From assembly GCA_905221605.1 (NCBI GenBank), contig CAJNDS010001236.1, positions 497,001 through 561,000 of the forward strand: a DNA stretch of 64,000 nucleotides. The letters are read 5' to 3'. The notes below the pieces were generated by a model. The model was not told the DNA's origin, ran no database searches, and was given only the letters and a program-made list of their open reading frames with translations. The DNA comes from Symbiodinium natans. Taxonomy: Eukaryota > Sar > Dinophyceae > Suessiales > Symbiodiniaceae. How positions within the stretch are numbered: position 1 is the stretch's first letter; the number at the start of each line of letters is the position of its first letter. A program made the translations under genes and the position numbers. Shown here one piece after another: positions 10,027 to 20,934 of this stretch.

Positions 10027-10166
10027 GTGTAGGGTTTAAGTTTAGGGTTTAGGGTTTAGGGTTTAGGGTTTAGGGTTTAGGGTTTAGGGTTTAGGGTTTA
10101 GGGTTTAGGGTTTAGGGTTTAGGGTTTAGGGTTTAGGGTTTAGGGTTTAGGGTTTAGGGTTTAGGG
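10027..10166 (+). repeat. Long TTTAGGG array
   Basis: About 19 perfect units, the longest uninterrupted TTTAGGG run in the window. Confidence 0.95.
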
Positions 10167-10349
10167 CCCCCAAAGCTTGGGGGCCCAAAAACCCACACAA
10201 GCAGAAGGATCCTACTGTTGGGGTAGAAGGGCCCCTAGTAGGAGAAGGGGGATTCTGGAAAACCCTGCAAGTAGAATCCTTGTGTTTTTTTTTGGCCCCG
10301 AAACACCCCCGTTCCCCCCAAGCCCGCTGTAGGGTGTTGGGATTTATAG

Positions 10350-10429
10350 GGTGGACGTGAAGCTGCTAGGCCTGCTTCGCCCGATCCCGCCAAAGCTGCA
10401 GCGACTGCCGCAGTTTGCCGGGATCTCAG
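10350..10429 (+). CDS. Probable small exon
   Basis: It follows TTTATAG and reads VDVKLLGLLRPIPPKLQRLP then QFAGIS. A GC donor (TCAG|GCTGTGAG) or the nested GTGAGC could end it. Codon use is consistent with the other exons. Family unknown. Confidence 0.45.
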
Positions 10430-10671
10430 GCTGTGAGCTTCAATGATTTCAACTGATTGCTTTCAGTACACACTATTTCGGGCCCCTTCACCTCCATGGA
10501 GCCAGGCCCTCGATGAAACCCTTTGCGTAAACCCCAAGAAGCCTCTAGTTGGTCCGAGGATCTTGACAACATGCTTTCACGTTCGACGAACTGGGCTTCC
10601 AGGACCCCAAGAGAGTGTGGAGGCAGAGCCTTTCCCCCGAAAACCACTATTCAAACCTTTAAGACTTTAGG

Positions 10672-10759
10672 TTAGGGTAGAGGGTTTAGGGCTTAGGGTT
10701 TAGGGTTTAGGGTTTAGGGTGTAGGGTGTATGGTGTAGGGTTTAGGGTTTAGGGTTTAG
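10672..10759 (+). repeat. TTTAGGG array
   Basis: Array with GTGTAGGG variants. Its last TTTAG precedes the next exon. Confidence 0.85.
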
Positions 10760-10866
10760 GAGTACCCCGAACCCACCACAGCCCCTCACATGCTTCGCCA
10801 AGGCGGAGTTCTTCCGACAGCACCCGGTGAAGCTGCAACCGACTTGCCGGCCCATGAGGCGCAAGG
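10760..10866 (+). CDS. Probable internal exon
   Basis: Bounded by TTTAG on the left and GGGTTTCGG on the right. The best frame reads PQPLTCFAKAEFFRQHPVKL then QPTCRPMRRK. A second frame is also open but has poorer codon use. Family unknown. Confidence 0.5.
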
Positions 10867-10903
10867 GTTTCGGGTTTAGGGTTTAGGGTTTAGGGTTTAG
10901 GGT
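10867..10903 (+). repeat. TTTAGGG array
   Basis: Short array directly at the 3' edge of an exon. Confidence 0.85.
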
Positions 10904-11092
10904 GAAGCGCCATTGGGGTTCAGGTCGTGTCTTTTTCGTTTTCGTGGTTTCGGTGTGGGCTTCACGTAGAGCTCTCTATACTTCGGAAAGCCCATTTGCC
11001 TGTTCGGTGACCCCAAAAGTTTGTCGGGGGTGGGGGAGGGGGGTGAAGAAAGTTGGACCCTCACACATCCCTCCGAAACTTCAGCAGCTCGA

Positions 11093-11205
11093 AGGCAAAG
11101 ATCACTTTGCTTGGCCCCTGCAACAATCTTGTCGCATCTTGCTCCAAGCGAACCGAAACGTGCTCTCTTTAGCGGGCTTTGTATTGGAATTATCCTCAGC
11201 ATTAA
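11093..11205 (+). CDS. Possible exon, unknown protein
   Basis: The frame reads LEGKDHFAWPLQQSCRILLQ then ANRNVLSLAGFVLELSSALS. Coding-like composition, but the splice borders are not obvious and no telomere-motif DNA abuts it. Confidence 0.25.
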
Positions 11206-11901
11206 GTCTTTTCACATCCTTTCATGTGCTGTCATCACTTCAAGCTCCTCCACGGAAAGCTCCCGAACTTCCGAATGCGGTCCTGCTCTGCTTCTTTCTG
11301 AACCCTAATGACGGGCCCCCGTCTGACGCGCTGCCAACCTAGCCCTCTTGCAAGAAACTGATCAAGAGCCGCTACTGCAAAGATGGTCTACGAATACTGT
11401 CCACAAATACTCTTGACGTAACGACTTCTTGAGCACAGGTAAGAAGGATGTCCTCTTCGTCCTCCTAAACATGGGCCCTATTCCTTGCAAACAACACGCT
11501 TCCCACCCTGCCCCCCCAACCTGCCCCCACCACCTACCCGTCCACCCCCATCTTTCGCCCCCTGGCCACTCAACAAGCATCCCACGGAAACCGCTTTGGC
11601 ATGAGTGGGGCTTCTCAAGAAGAACACAACTCAGCAATAGAGCCCCAAACCCTGACATCCTTTAAAGCAAAAACGCCTACAACAACCCGAGGGAGCCCAA
11701 TCTTGTGGCTGGGCCAGCCAAAGGAACCCCATCCGTGCTTGGCTTTGACCCGGGGATGAAGAATGGTCGGCTCATGAGATGAGCATCTGTAGCGGGCTTG
11801 CGAACATCTTTGCGAAGGTCCCGGAACAAAACGCAAGCTGCAACAGGAGGCACATGTCAGCTGAGGACCGAATCTCGTGCCAGCTGTGCCCAGCCACCCC
11901 T

Positions 11902-11982
11902 TTAGGGTTTAGGGTTTAGGGTTTAGGGTTTAGGGTGTAGGGTTTAGGGTTTAGGGTGTAGGGTTTAGGGTGTAGGGTTTAG
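11902..11982 (+). repeat. TTTAGGG array
   Basis: Array with interspersed GTGTAGGG variants. It ends TTTAG at the edge of a strong exon. Confidence 0.9.
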
Positions 11983-12098
11983 GGCTACAATCCCCAAACC
12001 TGGGAGGCTGGCGAAGAACTGCCACATCTTGTCGGCCGTGGACGACGACGGCATCACCCTGGAGATGCAGCCAGCTGCCCAGTGCCTGCTGAGGAAGG
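11983..12098 (+). CDS. Probable internal exon
   Basis: One of the clearest exons of this zone, bordered on both sides by TTTAGGG arrays (TTTAG|GGCTAC and AAGG|GTTTAG). It reads ATIPKPGRLAKNCHILSAVD then DDGITLEMQPAAQCLLRK. No other frame is as good. The domain is not recognised. Confidence 0.65.
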
Positions 12099-12171
12099 GT
12101 TTAGGGTTTAGGGTTTAGGGTTTAGGGTTTAGGGTTTAGGGTTTAAGATTTAAGGTTTAGGGTTTAGGGTT
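12099..12171 (+). repeat. TTTAGGG array
   Basis: Starts at the exon edge and decays to TTTAAGA variants at its far end. Confidence 0.9.
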
Positions 12172-12720
12172 ACTGGTTTTTGGAGTACCATACTTTAATG
12201 CATTTTTGAGCCTGGGTTCCTACCATAGCTACTGTGCCTTACACCAAAGATGCATGTACTTTTTTCCAGGTCTACTCCAAAGTAGGGGCTACGGATCTCA
12301 TATTTGGCAATACGGGGTACGGGTACAGGTGGCTTTTGGAATCAGGGTGCAAATGCCGCAGGATAAGGCAAGTCCCTCCTCCAGTCTAACCCCTTAGCCC
12401 CCACCCCTAAACCCTAAATGCCGTAAACGTCTGGAGCCCCTGAACTTGAGAAACCAATCCTCGTCCCTAACCCTAAAGCTCAAATCCACACACCCACTCA
12501 AGTCTTCATCCTAAGCCATCACCCCCCAGTCCTAAGAAAAGAGAATAATTAAACGCCCTAAGCAACCCCTTAGCAAGCCCTTCAAAGAAACCCTACTATC
12601 GAGCCCCTCAAAGAAAAACCCTAATATCGGGGTCGGAATAGTTACTAGTAGTATTCCCTTATGGTCCCTTTAAGAAAATAAACCCCCAGAACCCTATTCC
12701 AATCATTAAGGCCCCTCTAT

Positions 12721-12855
12721 CCCTAAACCCTAAACCCTAAACCCTAACCCCTAAACCCTAACCCCTAAACCCTAAACCCTAAACCCTAAACCCTAAACCC
12801 TAAACCCTAAACCCTAAACCCTAAACCCTAAACCCTAAACCCTAAACCCTAAACA
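12721..12855 (-). repeat. CCCTAAA array
   Basis: Roughly nineteen units with CCCCTAA phase slips near the left end. Confidence 0.9.
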
Positions 12856-12870
12856 ACCCTCAAAGCCCCG

Positions 12871-12960
12871 AAGCCGGAGGTGGTGGTCCGAAATCAAGCG
12901 GGGAGGTCCCAGAGTCGAGTCGGAGGAGCGGAGTCGGTCTGTGCGGCTACAGCGCATTCG
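12871..12960 (+). CDS. Probable internal exon
   Basis: It lies between a CCCTAAA array on the left and a TTTAGGG array on the right, with a GT donor (TTCG|GTGTTTAG). It reads KPEVVVRNQAGRSQSRVGGA then ESVCAATAHS. The acceptor could be any of several AGs between 12872 and 12882. Family unknown. Confidence 0.45.
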
Positions 12961-13005
12961 GTGTTTAGGGTTTAGGGTTTAGGGTTTCGGGTTTAGGGTT
13001 TAGTT
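12961..13005 (+). repeat. TTTAGGG array
   Basis: Short array starting at the exon edge. Confidence 0.85.
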
Positions 13006-13507
13006 TAATTTGTGCTTGCGTGTTTCTGGCCTTTTGGATTTAGGGTTCAGGGTTCAGCGCTTAGGGATCAGGGTTTCAGTTCAGGGGTTTAGGATTTGGG
13101 GTTGTAGAAGATTTCCTTGCTCAGGCGTGTCTGCAAGTATCAAGCCAAGCGACAAAGCAAATGCCACGGTTTCGTGCATCTCGCTTTGATCGAGTTCCAA
13201 GACAAAGCAACGCTTCTCATGACGCGCACTGTGCTTTGGACAACGACTCCTGTCAGCTTTACAAACTTCTCTCTCTCAGTGAGCGAGTCAAGACTCGCAT
13301 TGCGGAATCTAGGCTGTCGGAGCCTCGAACCCCTGCCGAGTCACCCCCAAAGCCAAAACTCATAATGCACAGCAGGGACCTTTGTACAACGTCCCGAGTC
13401 AACTTTAAAGCCAATCATGCGAGCGTTTGCAAAAGCGAGCAGCATTTGGGATAGAAATGCTGAAATTTCTCGCGCTGCAATCAATGGCATCTGGGGCCCT
13501 CAACCAT

Positions 13508-13635
13508 CAGAAATTCTGTGGTTTTTCAGCATTGAATGCTTGCGGACGGCCAGAAATGTTGGATTTCTGAGCATTTACTGCCCACGAACAGCCAGAATTG
13601 CTGCGTTTCATAGCATTTCACTGCTTACTTAAGGT
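13508..13635. repeat. Degenerate 43-bp tandem repeat
   Basis: Three diverged units start CAGAAATT, CAGAAATG and CAGAATTG at 13508, 13551 and 13593. Each continues with a TTTC..AGCATT motif. Confidence 0.55.
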
Positions 13636-13807
13636 TTTTGTGATCTTCGTCAAATTGCTTTCTGATCCTTCACCGAAGCCTTGTCCCGTCGTCGGTTGAC
13701 AGCCAGGACGACAAGGGCATGAGGTGGAAAGAAGCCTCGGATGGGGGCCACGCACCGCAAGCTGCTGCTTGTCCAGATTGAGGGGTTAGAGTTGAAGGGT
13801 GACTATG

Positions 13808-13906
13808 GGGATGTTCCCCCTTATACTGACAGTCCTTAGTAGGGATTGTAGTACGGGGGTACGAGAATCCCAATTAAGGACTGTTAGTATCAGGGTGAAC
13901 ATCCCG
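13808..13906. repeat. MITE-like imperfect inverted repeat
   Basis: The left arm, GGGATGTTCCCCCTTATACT and onward through GACAGTCCTTAG, pairs with the reverse complement of the right arm ending at 13906. About 36-40 bp per arm, around a 20-25 nt centre. No coding capacity. No target-site duplication was confirmed. Confidence 0.6.
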
Positions 13907-14954
13907 AGGTGACTAGGTGAAAAGGTACAACCCTGGTACGAAATCCTCAAGGTTGAAAGGGGCCCTACTCAAGCAATCCCACCCACAAACCTCTCCCTAG
14001 GTGCGAATGGGCTTAGGGCTTAGGGTAGTGGTGGCCATTGCTCAGCATGCATGATTGCTGAACTGACACGCGCAGTCGGATCGCAGTTAGCTCTTGGTAG
14101 TTCTAGTCTACGCTCTGAACCCAGCATGTCATTGTACTGAGCCCCCTGTTCACGGTTCCGAACTGTTTAGGAACTTTTGCAGACGCTGCTCGACATACTT
14201 CTTGAAAGTATGTTCCTTTGACGATGGCATAGTGGGCTTCAAAATGTAGCCGGGCGCGGGATTTAAGACGTCCCTTGGTTTTAATCAAAATAAGAGAGGT
14301 TTCTGGTGTTTAAAGGCGATTTTTTCCGGAATCGGGCGTTTACCATAAGATCAGATGGTTAGGCTGAAAGATGTAGGCCCCGCGCCCGGCATAGGTGTGT
14401 TTGGTAAGTCTTAAGTGCCTTGTCTTTGGTCAGTTGTTTGGATTTCAGGGGTTGGAGTTTCATTGGAGTGAACTAGGCTTGCAAGTGTGAGGCTCCAGGC
14501 CCAGTGGTTCGACCATACTAAATAGATGATCAGCGTCGCAACATGTCACACATCATCACCCTCAATAAAGCCGCTGTCGGTGAAATGAGCGAAGAACCCA
14601 GGGGCGTCTTAAATATTCGGCCATATTGAAGAGCTTAAGAAGAGGTAATTTGAGAGGTTTTAGTAATGAAAGCCTAATACAAAGCAACAGCAAGGCTTTG
14701 TCGAAGCAGAATCTGTCTTGAGTCTGTAAGGACCCCAAGTCAGACGGCAAATACAAGAAAATCTACACTTTGTAGACAGTCACCGGGAAATAGGGGCGTC
14801 TTGAATCCCGCGCCCGCCAAAATGTTTAGAGCTTTCGGCCTTCGCACACGAACAAGCGCACAAGCTTGGCCGCGTTCGCCGGCCGACACAAGCGTTGACA
14901 CGCCAAGCGGGCGTGGCCGTTCCTCTTGGCCAGGGGTGCGGCTGTGTCACGCAG

Positions 14955-15041
14955 TTCGTCGAGCAGCAGTTTTATGTGTCGGACGGCAGGCTCCACCCCG
15001 GAGTGGGTACCGTCATCAGCTGGCCGGAAATCTTGGAGGCT
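14955..15041 (+). CDS. Probable internal exon
   Basis: It follows CACGCAG and reads FVEQQFYVSDGRLHPGVGTV then ISWPEILEA, ending at a GC or GT donor at 15039-15043. A well-formed protein segment with mixed charge. It is not flanked by telomere-motif DNA, so membership in the split gene is less sure. Confidence 0.5.
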
Positions 15042-15044
15042 GTA

Positions 15045-17020
15045 TCAATCAATTTGAGTGGTCGATCTGCAGAAGGGTGGCTATGAAGTTCCAGGCGCAA
15101 TCATGAAGAGCCTGATTTGGACAGGCCCTGGTGCATGGGGCTGCAAAACCAGAGAACCGCATACATCTTGGCCACTTCGTTTCGACTTCGTGCGTTTGTG
15201 TTTTTGGTACAGCTCAAGATGCCTATGCTATTTCGACCCTCTTGGCCTGGAAAGGTTTTGGGTTGGTCGTTTCAAGATTTGTGGACCCAAGGTATGACCT
15301 TATTCGAATACTAAGTCCGGTAGAGTTTAAATGGAGGTTCCGCTGTTCGGGGTTCGCTGCTTCCGAGATCTAGGATTTAGGATTTAGGGTCGGTCTAGGA
15401 TATTCGGTAGGGCTTGGGCAGCTGCTGGGAAGGTATGATTGCAAGAGCAAACTCCCGACCCTCCCCCCCTTCCCAACCACCGCCCGACCCTAATGACCCA
15501 GCGAGCCCTAGCCCTAAGCTTCAACACGCATCCTGAAAACTTACAAGACTCCAGAAACCGAGACAGCCAAATATGCCCCAAAGATCTCTTGAGGTGGGGC
15601 TTCCCTGGGAGGATGGCGGCGCCTGGATGACGCCGGGAGGTCTCCATACCCTGAATGCCCTGCACATCTTGGGGTTGCGGGATAGGGATGAGGTTTAGGG
15701 TTTTTAGGGTGTAGGGTTTTGGGGTTTCTGGTGCGCTCTATGACAGTGAGGGGGCTTGGGGCTCAAGGCTTCCCAACTTAGCTGTTGAAGTATCAGGGCT
15801 TCACGGCATGAGCTGCTTAGGGGATCAGTTTTCCAGGCCTGGAGTACCCGCTTATTGCCTGTCTAAGTTGGATTCCAGATCCCACACCCGTGCCCCAAAC
15901 CCGAAACCGCCCGTTCCCCTTCAAAGCATCCCTGAAATCCTGCTACATCTACACCCGCCCCAGCGGCAGAAAGCTTGCATGAATACAACTGCGCTGTGGG
16001 AATATCAGAAGAGGCATGCGACAAGGTCTTGTCTTGCGAGAGGTCTTGGTTCGAAGTGCACGAATCGCGGGAAGGAAAGATACCCGAATCAGAACAAGAA
16101 CAAGGGTCATTCCAGGTTGTCTCTTCGAAGAACCTACCCAACAAGCTTGTTTATCCCTGCTTCGGGCCGCAATGCTGCGGGAGTTGTGAAGCACATGGTC
16201 ATATTGCTGCATGTTGGGTTGTCTTTGTAGCGATGACGCGGGGAGAGCCCTTAAAAGCATAGTTTTTCGGAAGCGATGACACGGGAAGTTTGAACGCACG
16301 GTACAACATGCTTTTGGGAAATGCATCTGGCTCTTCTTTGTCATCTGTCCGAGCTCGCACTGTGGGGCTCAGAGTTGCAAGAAACAGCATGGAAAATGGA
16401 TCTGGCTCGGCTTGGCATTTGCCATCTGTTCCAGTTCAAAGCAAGAGTTTGGCCAAGCTTGTGTTCAGCGCAATGAAGCTTGAAGAAGTTACGACGCGCG
16501 GTGAAACATGCATGGTTCGAGTTCCGGGAAATGCATCTTTCTTGGCTTTGTTATCTGCCCCTGCTGCACCCACAAAAGATTTTGGCCGGCAACCGGCGTG
16601 TTGCTGGAAGCTAAACCTATAAAGGCGGTTGCAAACTCGGAGAAGATGCATCTGTCTGGCTTGGCGTGGGCTCTGTGCATGCTTCTCGAGCGCAAAACCT
16701 TTGTCCACGAGAGCTCTGAAAAACTCGCCTGGAATCTGCCCGCAGAATGAATGTGGGGACAACCAGCTGCAGAACCTGCCCCGGAACATGCCCCCCGAAG
16801 CTGCATAGGAACCTGCTGAGGTAGTTTGGTCAATCTGCCCCAGTCTTTCCATTAGACCGAACGCTTAAGACCACTGAGTTCACGCCGAAGGGGAATGAAA
16901 CGCAATACGTGGAAACCCCGAAAAGCCCTGCAGTACCAAAGCAGCGCAAGGTGTGCGGTGCGAGATGCAAGACGTCTCCACTTGGTGCGGGGCCTGATCC
17001 TTGCGAAAGTCTCGGGTGCT
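15045..17020. other. No clear gene; degenerate repeat at 16.3-16.7 kb
   Basis: Several overlapping open frames on both strands between 15.8 and 16.8 kb have no domain and no clear borders. The segment 16317-16680 holds four diverged copies of a motif like GGAAATGCATCTGGCT at about 16317, 16389, 16529 and 16641, which can explain the open frames. Confidence 0.4.
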
Positions 17021-17092
17021 TTAGGGTTTAGGGTTTAGGGTTTAGGGTTTAGGGTTTAGGGTTTAGGGTTTAGGGTTTAGGGTTTAGGGTTT
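17021..17092 (+). repeat. TTTAGGG array
   Basis: Ten perfect units. Confidence 0.9.
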
Positions 17093-17392
17093 CTTGCCTG
17101 CTTCTGCTTCATGTGCTTGGAGCTGTTCCGGCCCTTTCGTGCCCTCAGGGTTTGGGGGGCCCAAAACTGCCGAACCCGAAGCCCGCTTTGGTCGATATTG
17201 GGGGCTGAGGTTGCATCCTTTATAGAAGGTGCCAGATTAGCGTGCCAGATTAGCGTAGGCAGCAGAGAAAGGAGTAGAGGTAATGGGCAAAGTTTCGCCT
17301 AAACCCTGGGCTTCAAGCCATCCTAAATTCTCCTCAGATCCCCCAAACCCTAAACCCTCAACCCTAAACTCTAAACCCCAAACCCCCATGAG

Positions 17393-17507
17393 GCTCCGCG
17401 GGCTTGGGAAAGATGCGCTGGCAGACATCTGGGACACTCTGCTGCGCTTTGCGGAGGAGCCCGGCAATGACGACGAAGGCTTCCGGACATCTGCTGTCAC
17501 TGTCAGG
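17393..17507 (+). CDS. Probable internal exon
   Basis: It starts after a CCCTAAA-like tract ending CCATGAG. It reads GLGKDALADIWDTLLRFAEE then PGNDDEGFRTSAVTVR. A GC donor at 17479 (GAAG|GCTTCC) gives a phase that fits the next exon; the downstream AGG|GTTGAG is the alternative. Well-formed helix with a charged tail. Family unknown. Confidence 0.6.
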
Positions 17508-17659
17508 GTTGAGGGTATAGGGTATAGGGTTTAGGGTTTAGGGTTTAGGGTCAGGGTTTGCAGTTCATCAGGTTTTGATTCTTGATCAATGGAGGGTTCA
17601 TGTGTTTAGAGATTCATTGCTTCTGTAAAAGTTTTGAAAGGCAAGCTGAAAGACGGGGA

Positions 17660-17866
17660 CGTCCTCCTGTAATAATAGTAGTAGCAATAAAATAATAATC
17701 ATAATAAGAATAGTAGGTAGTAATAATAATATAGTAGTAATAATAATCAGAATAATAATAAGAAGAAGAATAATAATATTAATATTAATATAAATATTAA
17801 TAATATTAATAATATTAATAATTAATATTCAATAATAATAGTAATAATAATAATAATAATAATAAG
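17660..17866. repeat. AAT-rich trinucleotide microsatellite
   Basis: About 200 bp of AAT, TAG and ATT repeats inside the inferred intron. It ends AATAAG at the next candidate exon. Confidence 0.9.
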
Positions 17867-17941
17867 TCGGGTGGGTTTCGGGCGTCGGGTCCTGCTCACG
17901 TCGGGGGGACCGCGAGCTTCTCCGAGCACTGCGCACTGAGG
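17867..17941 (+). CDS. Possible small exon
   Basis: 75 bp open from AATAAG to a GC donor (GAGG|GCAAC). It reads GWVSGVGSCSRRGDRELLRA then LRTE. The exit phase (one base) matches the entry phase of the exon at 18040, which supports it. Confidence 0.4.
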
Positions 17942-17956
17942 GCAACTTATAGAAGC

Positions 17957-18030
17957 CTAAACCCGAAACCCGAAACCCTACACCCAAAACCCCTAAACCC
18001 TAAACCCTAAACCCTAAACCCTAAACCCCG
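17957..18030 (-). repeat. CCCTAAA array
   Basis: Array with CCCGAAA variants at the left. It ends CCCTTAG at an exon edge. Confidence 0.9.
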
Positions 18031-18039
18031 AACCCTTAG

Positions 18040-18134
18040 GCGAAGCTCTGGAGCCCATCACGGGCGCTTGGTACGTGCAGACCAACCACGTGGACGGCGC
18101 AGGGCTCTCAGAACCGGGCTTGGATTTCTTTAGG
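18040..18134 (+). CDS. Probable internal exon
   Basis: The exon begins after AACCCTTAG and runs into a TTTAGGG array (donor AGG|GTTTAG, or an earlier GA donor TTG|GATTTC). It reads EALEPITGAWYVQTNHVDGA then GLSEPGLDFF. Clear coding character. It sits between a CCCTAAA array on the left and a TTTAGGG array on the right. Family not recognised alone. Confidence 0.6.
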
Positions 18135-18183
18135 GTTTAGGGTTTGGGGTTTGGGGTTTAGGGTTTAGGGTTTAGGGTTTAGG
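18135..18183 (+). repeat. TTTAGGG array
   Basis: Short array with TTTGGGG variants at its start. Confidence 0.85.
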
Positions 18184-18725
18184 TGTATACTTATAACCCA
18201 CTTTATAAGGCCCTTAAGTGCCGTAATAGGGCTATATGTACAGTTAGAAGTATTGTCAAGGCTTGGGCTTAGGCTTTGGGAGTTCTAAGGCTTAGGGGGC
18301 TTAATTCTTAAAAGGGGCTTGGAGTTCAACTGGCTCAACCTGCCAATCCCATGGGCATAGGGAGGAAGGATCCGGCACAAGCTGTAGGTGAAGTGTAAAT
18401 CCTTGAAGGGCCAACTAACCCTGCAGGCCCTACAGAACACTGCCCTGATTTTTTGCGTGCGCGAGCGCGCTCCGCCACCCTGCAGACCAACCGTCCAGGT
18501 TTATGGAGAGAGGCCGCGGCCCCTAAGCCCTAAAGTAAACGGCAAGTTCAACGACCAGACAGTTCCTAAACCATGAAATCGTTCATTTTTCTGAAATCAT
18601 CCCGAGCTGGAGATGCTTCATCCGTCCTTGTCTCAGGCCAAAGAGCTTGTGGCGCTTCAACCTGTAGACAGGCCTGGAGGGGTGATGACACGGTCGTGTA
18701 GGGTTTGAGCGGCTAACTCCACCGC

Positions 18726-18830
18726 AAATGGGGGTTTACGAAACTAGGGATATAGACCCCCAAAGAGTACGTAGGGTTCCCTTTAGTAAGGGCCCCAATA
18801 CGTACCCCCTAATTTCGGAAACCCCCAAAT
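18726..18830. repeat. MITE-like inverted repeat
   Basis: AAATGGGGGTTTACGAAACT at 18726 begins a 24-nt arm that matches the reverse complement of 18807-18830 with four mismatches. A related half-element occurs at 21531-21556. Confidence 0.6.
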
Positions 18831-19528
18831 CCGCACAAAAATCAGTGGATTCCCAAAACGTTCCAGTCCAGCATGTCATGATGTTGCAGGCTTGGCATCG
18901 TGGAAGCTCGTTTCGCGTGCGAGCAGCACCCCGTGATCCGGATGTTTGCCCTGTCTGTGGCTGGTCTACACTTAACAGATAAAATGATTGCTGCCATACG
19001 ACACACGACGTGTGAATCGCAAGCAACTAGCCAAGAGCTAACCGCGTTGCCCGCAAGCAGATTACCACCTCTCGCCACGAACACAGCGCTCAGTCTTTGT
19101 AGCACGAGCTGTAGCACTACCCCCTCCATGGCTAGTCACTGATGTATACCTATTCTTCAAGAAGGACAAGACCATGTTACGAGAGAGAGAGAGAGAGACT
19201 GGCTACCCGAACGCGGGTGCACGAAGCGATCATTTTTGCTCAGAGGAAGAACAAGACCATGTTACAAGAGAAACAGCGGTGCCCGGAACATGCGCAGAAT
19301 TATGTGTGCTGATCCTTGTGATCTGTGAAAGGACTTTGGCCGCCACGCGTACCGTTCGCAGATCTTCTGCTCCAATGCAGCCTTCTCATATGCTGCGCTG
19401 GTTCCGAACGCGAAGCCCCGCAAAGTACCACTCTGCAACCCGCAGTTCGCCGGGCGAATAGGCGGGGCGTTGGAAAGTTTGGCGGATCCCATTTCGGCAC
19501 CGTTGTTTGAATGAGCCTGGTAGTCTTT

Positions 19529-19600
19529 CTAGGGTTTAGGGTTTATAGGGTTTGGGGGTTTAGGGTTTGTGGTTTGGGGTTTAGGGTTGAGGGTCTACAA
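19529..19600 (+). repeat. Degenerate TTTAGGG array
   Basis: TTTAGGG with TTTATAGGG, TTTGGGG and TTGAGGG variants. Confidence 0.8.
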
Positions 19601-19643
19601 AGGGTTTAGGAAGCCTTCAGTGCATGGACATCTGATTAGAAAG

Positions 19644-19711
19644 GCTTCCGCCTTCTGGGGTCTCTTTGTGCACATGCTGATGAACATCCAGAGCCCTGTA
19701 ACACCTTCAGG
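19644..19711 (+). CDS. Probable small exon
   Basis: It follows TTAGAAAG and reads ASAFWGLFVHMLMNIQSPVT then PS, ending at GG|GTTTAGG. It enters in phase 0, as the exon at 18040 leaves in phase 0, and exits with two bases, which fits an acceptor at 20009. Hydrophobic helix. Same split gene by phase and layout. Confidence 0.5.
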
Positions 19712-20009
19712 GTTTAGGGCTTAGGGTTCAAGGTTTAGGGTTTAGGGTGTAAGCCAGCACAAAGGTCCCAAGAGACCCCACACACAATCCTGTAAGACTC
19801 TGCAACTTAGGGTGTGTGTTCAATGCTTGGGGAAGGCCACAAACCCTCAAGGCCGTAAACTCTGGAAAGCCTGATCCCCAAGCACCCCGCAACAGCATAA
19901 GCCCGACAGGAAGCAGCAACCTCAGCCCCCCAACCCCCCTGCGAAATCCGCATCGCCTCAAAGCATATACAGTCCCTGTACCTTTTTGCGCCTGACTGCT
20001 AAACCCGAG

Positions 20010-20103
20010 CCCGCGGCTGGGCGCAGGCTTCTTGCCCTCCATGGAATCCATGGCCCTGTTTGACGACGGCAAGCGGCTGTGGGTGCCTCCTGTGGCGCTA
20101 CAG
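20010..20103 (+). CDS. Probable internal exon
   Basis: It reads PRLGAGFLPSMESMALFDDG then KRLWVPPVALQ and ends at a GC donor (CTACAG|GCCTCTTTAGGG). The acceptor is either GAG at 20008-20009, which fits the phase of the preceding exon, or GCAG at 20025-20026. Strong coding composition. It leaves in phase 0, as the next exon needs. Confidence 0.6.
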
Positions 20104-20168
20104 GCCTCTTTAGGGTTTAGGGTTTAGGGTTTCGGGTTTAGGGTTTAGGGTTTAGGGTTTAGGGTTGA
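20104..20168 (+). repeat. TTTAGGG array
   Basis: Starts at the exon edge; one TTTCGGG variant. Confidence 0.9.
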
Positions 20169-20815
20169 GGACAGGCCTCGAGGGCTCTTGGCAGGAGCCT
20201 GAATGACTCCCCATGTTGTCCCTTCATAGCCCTTGTCAGACAGTTTAAGAACAAAACTACCCGAAAAACGCCGGTTTTTCAGGACTCTTCCGGTGGCAGG
20301 TCCAGGGTCTTTGGGTTGCCGGGCTTGGACTGTGGGTCTTTCTTACTCCGGGTGTTCGCCCCAGGGTGCAGGGCCCAGCAGAAACCCTAAGCCCAAAACC
20401 TACGCCTCAGACTCCACAACTCCAAGCAAGATCGATCTCTGAAGCGACAGGGCCTTCTCCCCGCAGTGCTCACGGAGGCACGCGCGCGCACCTGTGGGTT
20501 TAGGGGTTTTCGGCCTGAACCCCAAATCCATCAAGTCCCCGAACCCTGATGTCCCAAGGGCTGCGAACTCAGGCATATCCGAATGACCTGGAGAATTCAA
20601 ACCCACTTTGGTGAGGAACATCGGGCTGGTCCCCCACCTCGGGATGATAAAGGAAATGAAGCCGCAAAGGGGCTGTGGGTTTCTGGGTTTCGCGATCGCC
20701 CCGGAGTCATGGCGCAGCCCCAGGAACTGAGTTCGATGGCATCTGCCTTGGGGGAACTCAGAGGATCCTCCGGGGGACAAAGTAGCGAAGACTGGCTCTG
20801 GGGCTGAAACTTGAC

Positions 20816-20890
20816 CTAAACCCTAAACGCTAGACCCTAGACCCTAAACCCTAAACCCTAGACCTTAGACCTAGACCCTAAACCCTAAAC
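20816..20890 (-). repeat. Degenerate CCCTAAA array
   Basis: CCCTAAA with CCCTAGA variants. Confidence 0.85.
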
Positions 20891-20934
20891 ATGCCCTCAA
20901 AGCGAAAACGATGTTTAAAGGCAGACCCGTGTAG

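Larger units (their letters stand above)
13010..14950. other. No clear gene
   Basis: Open frames here lack convincing borders. The stretch holds a degenerate 43-bp tandem repeat at about 13508-13635 and a MITE-like inverted repeat at 13808-13906. Confidence 0.4.
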
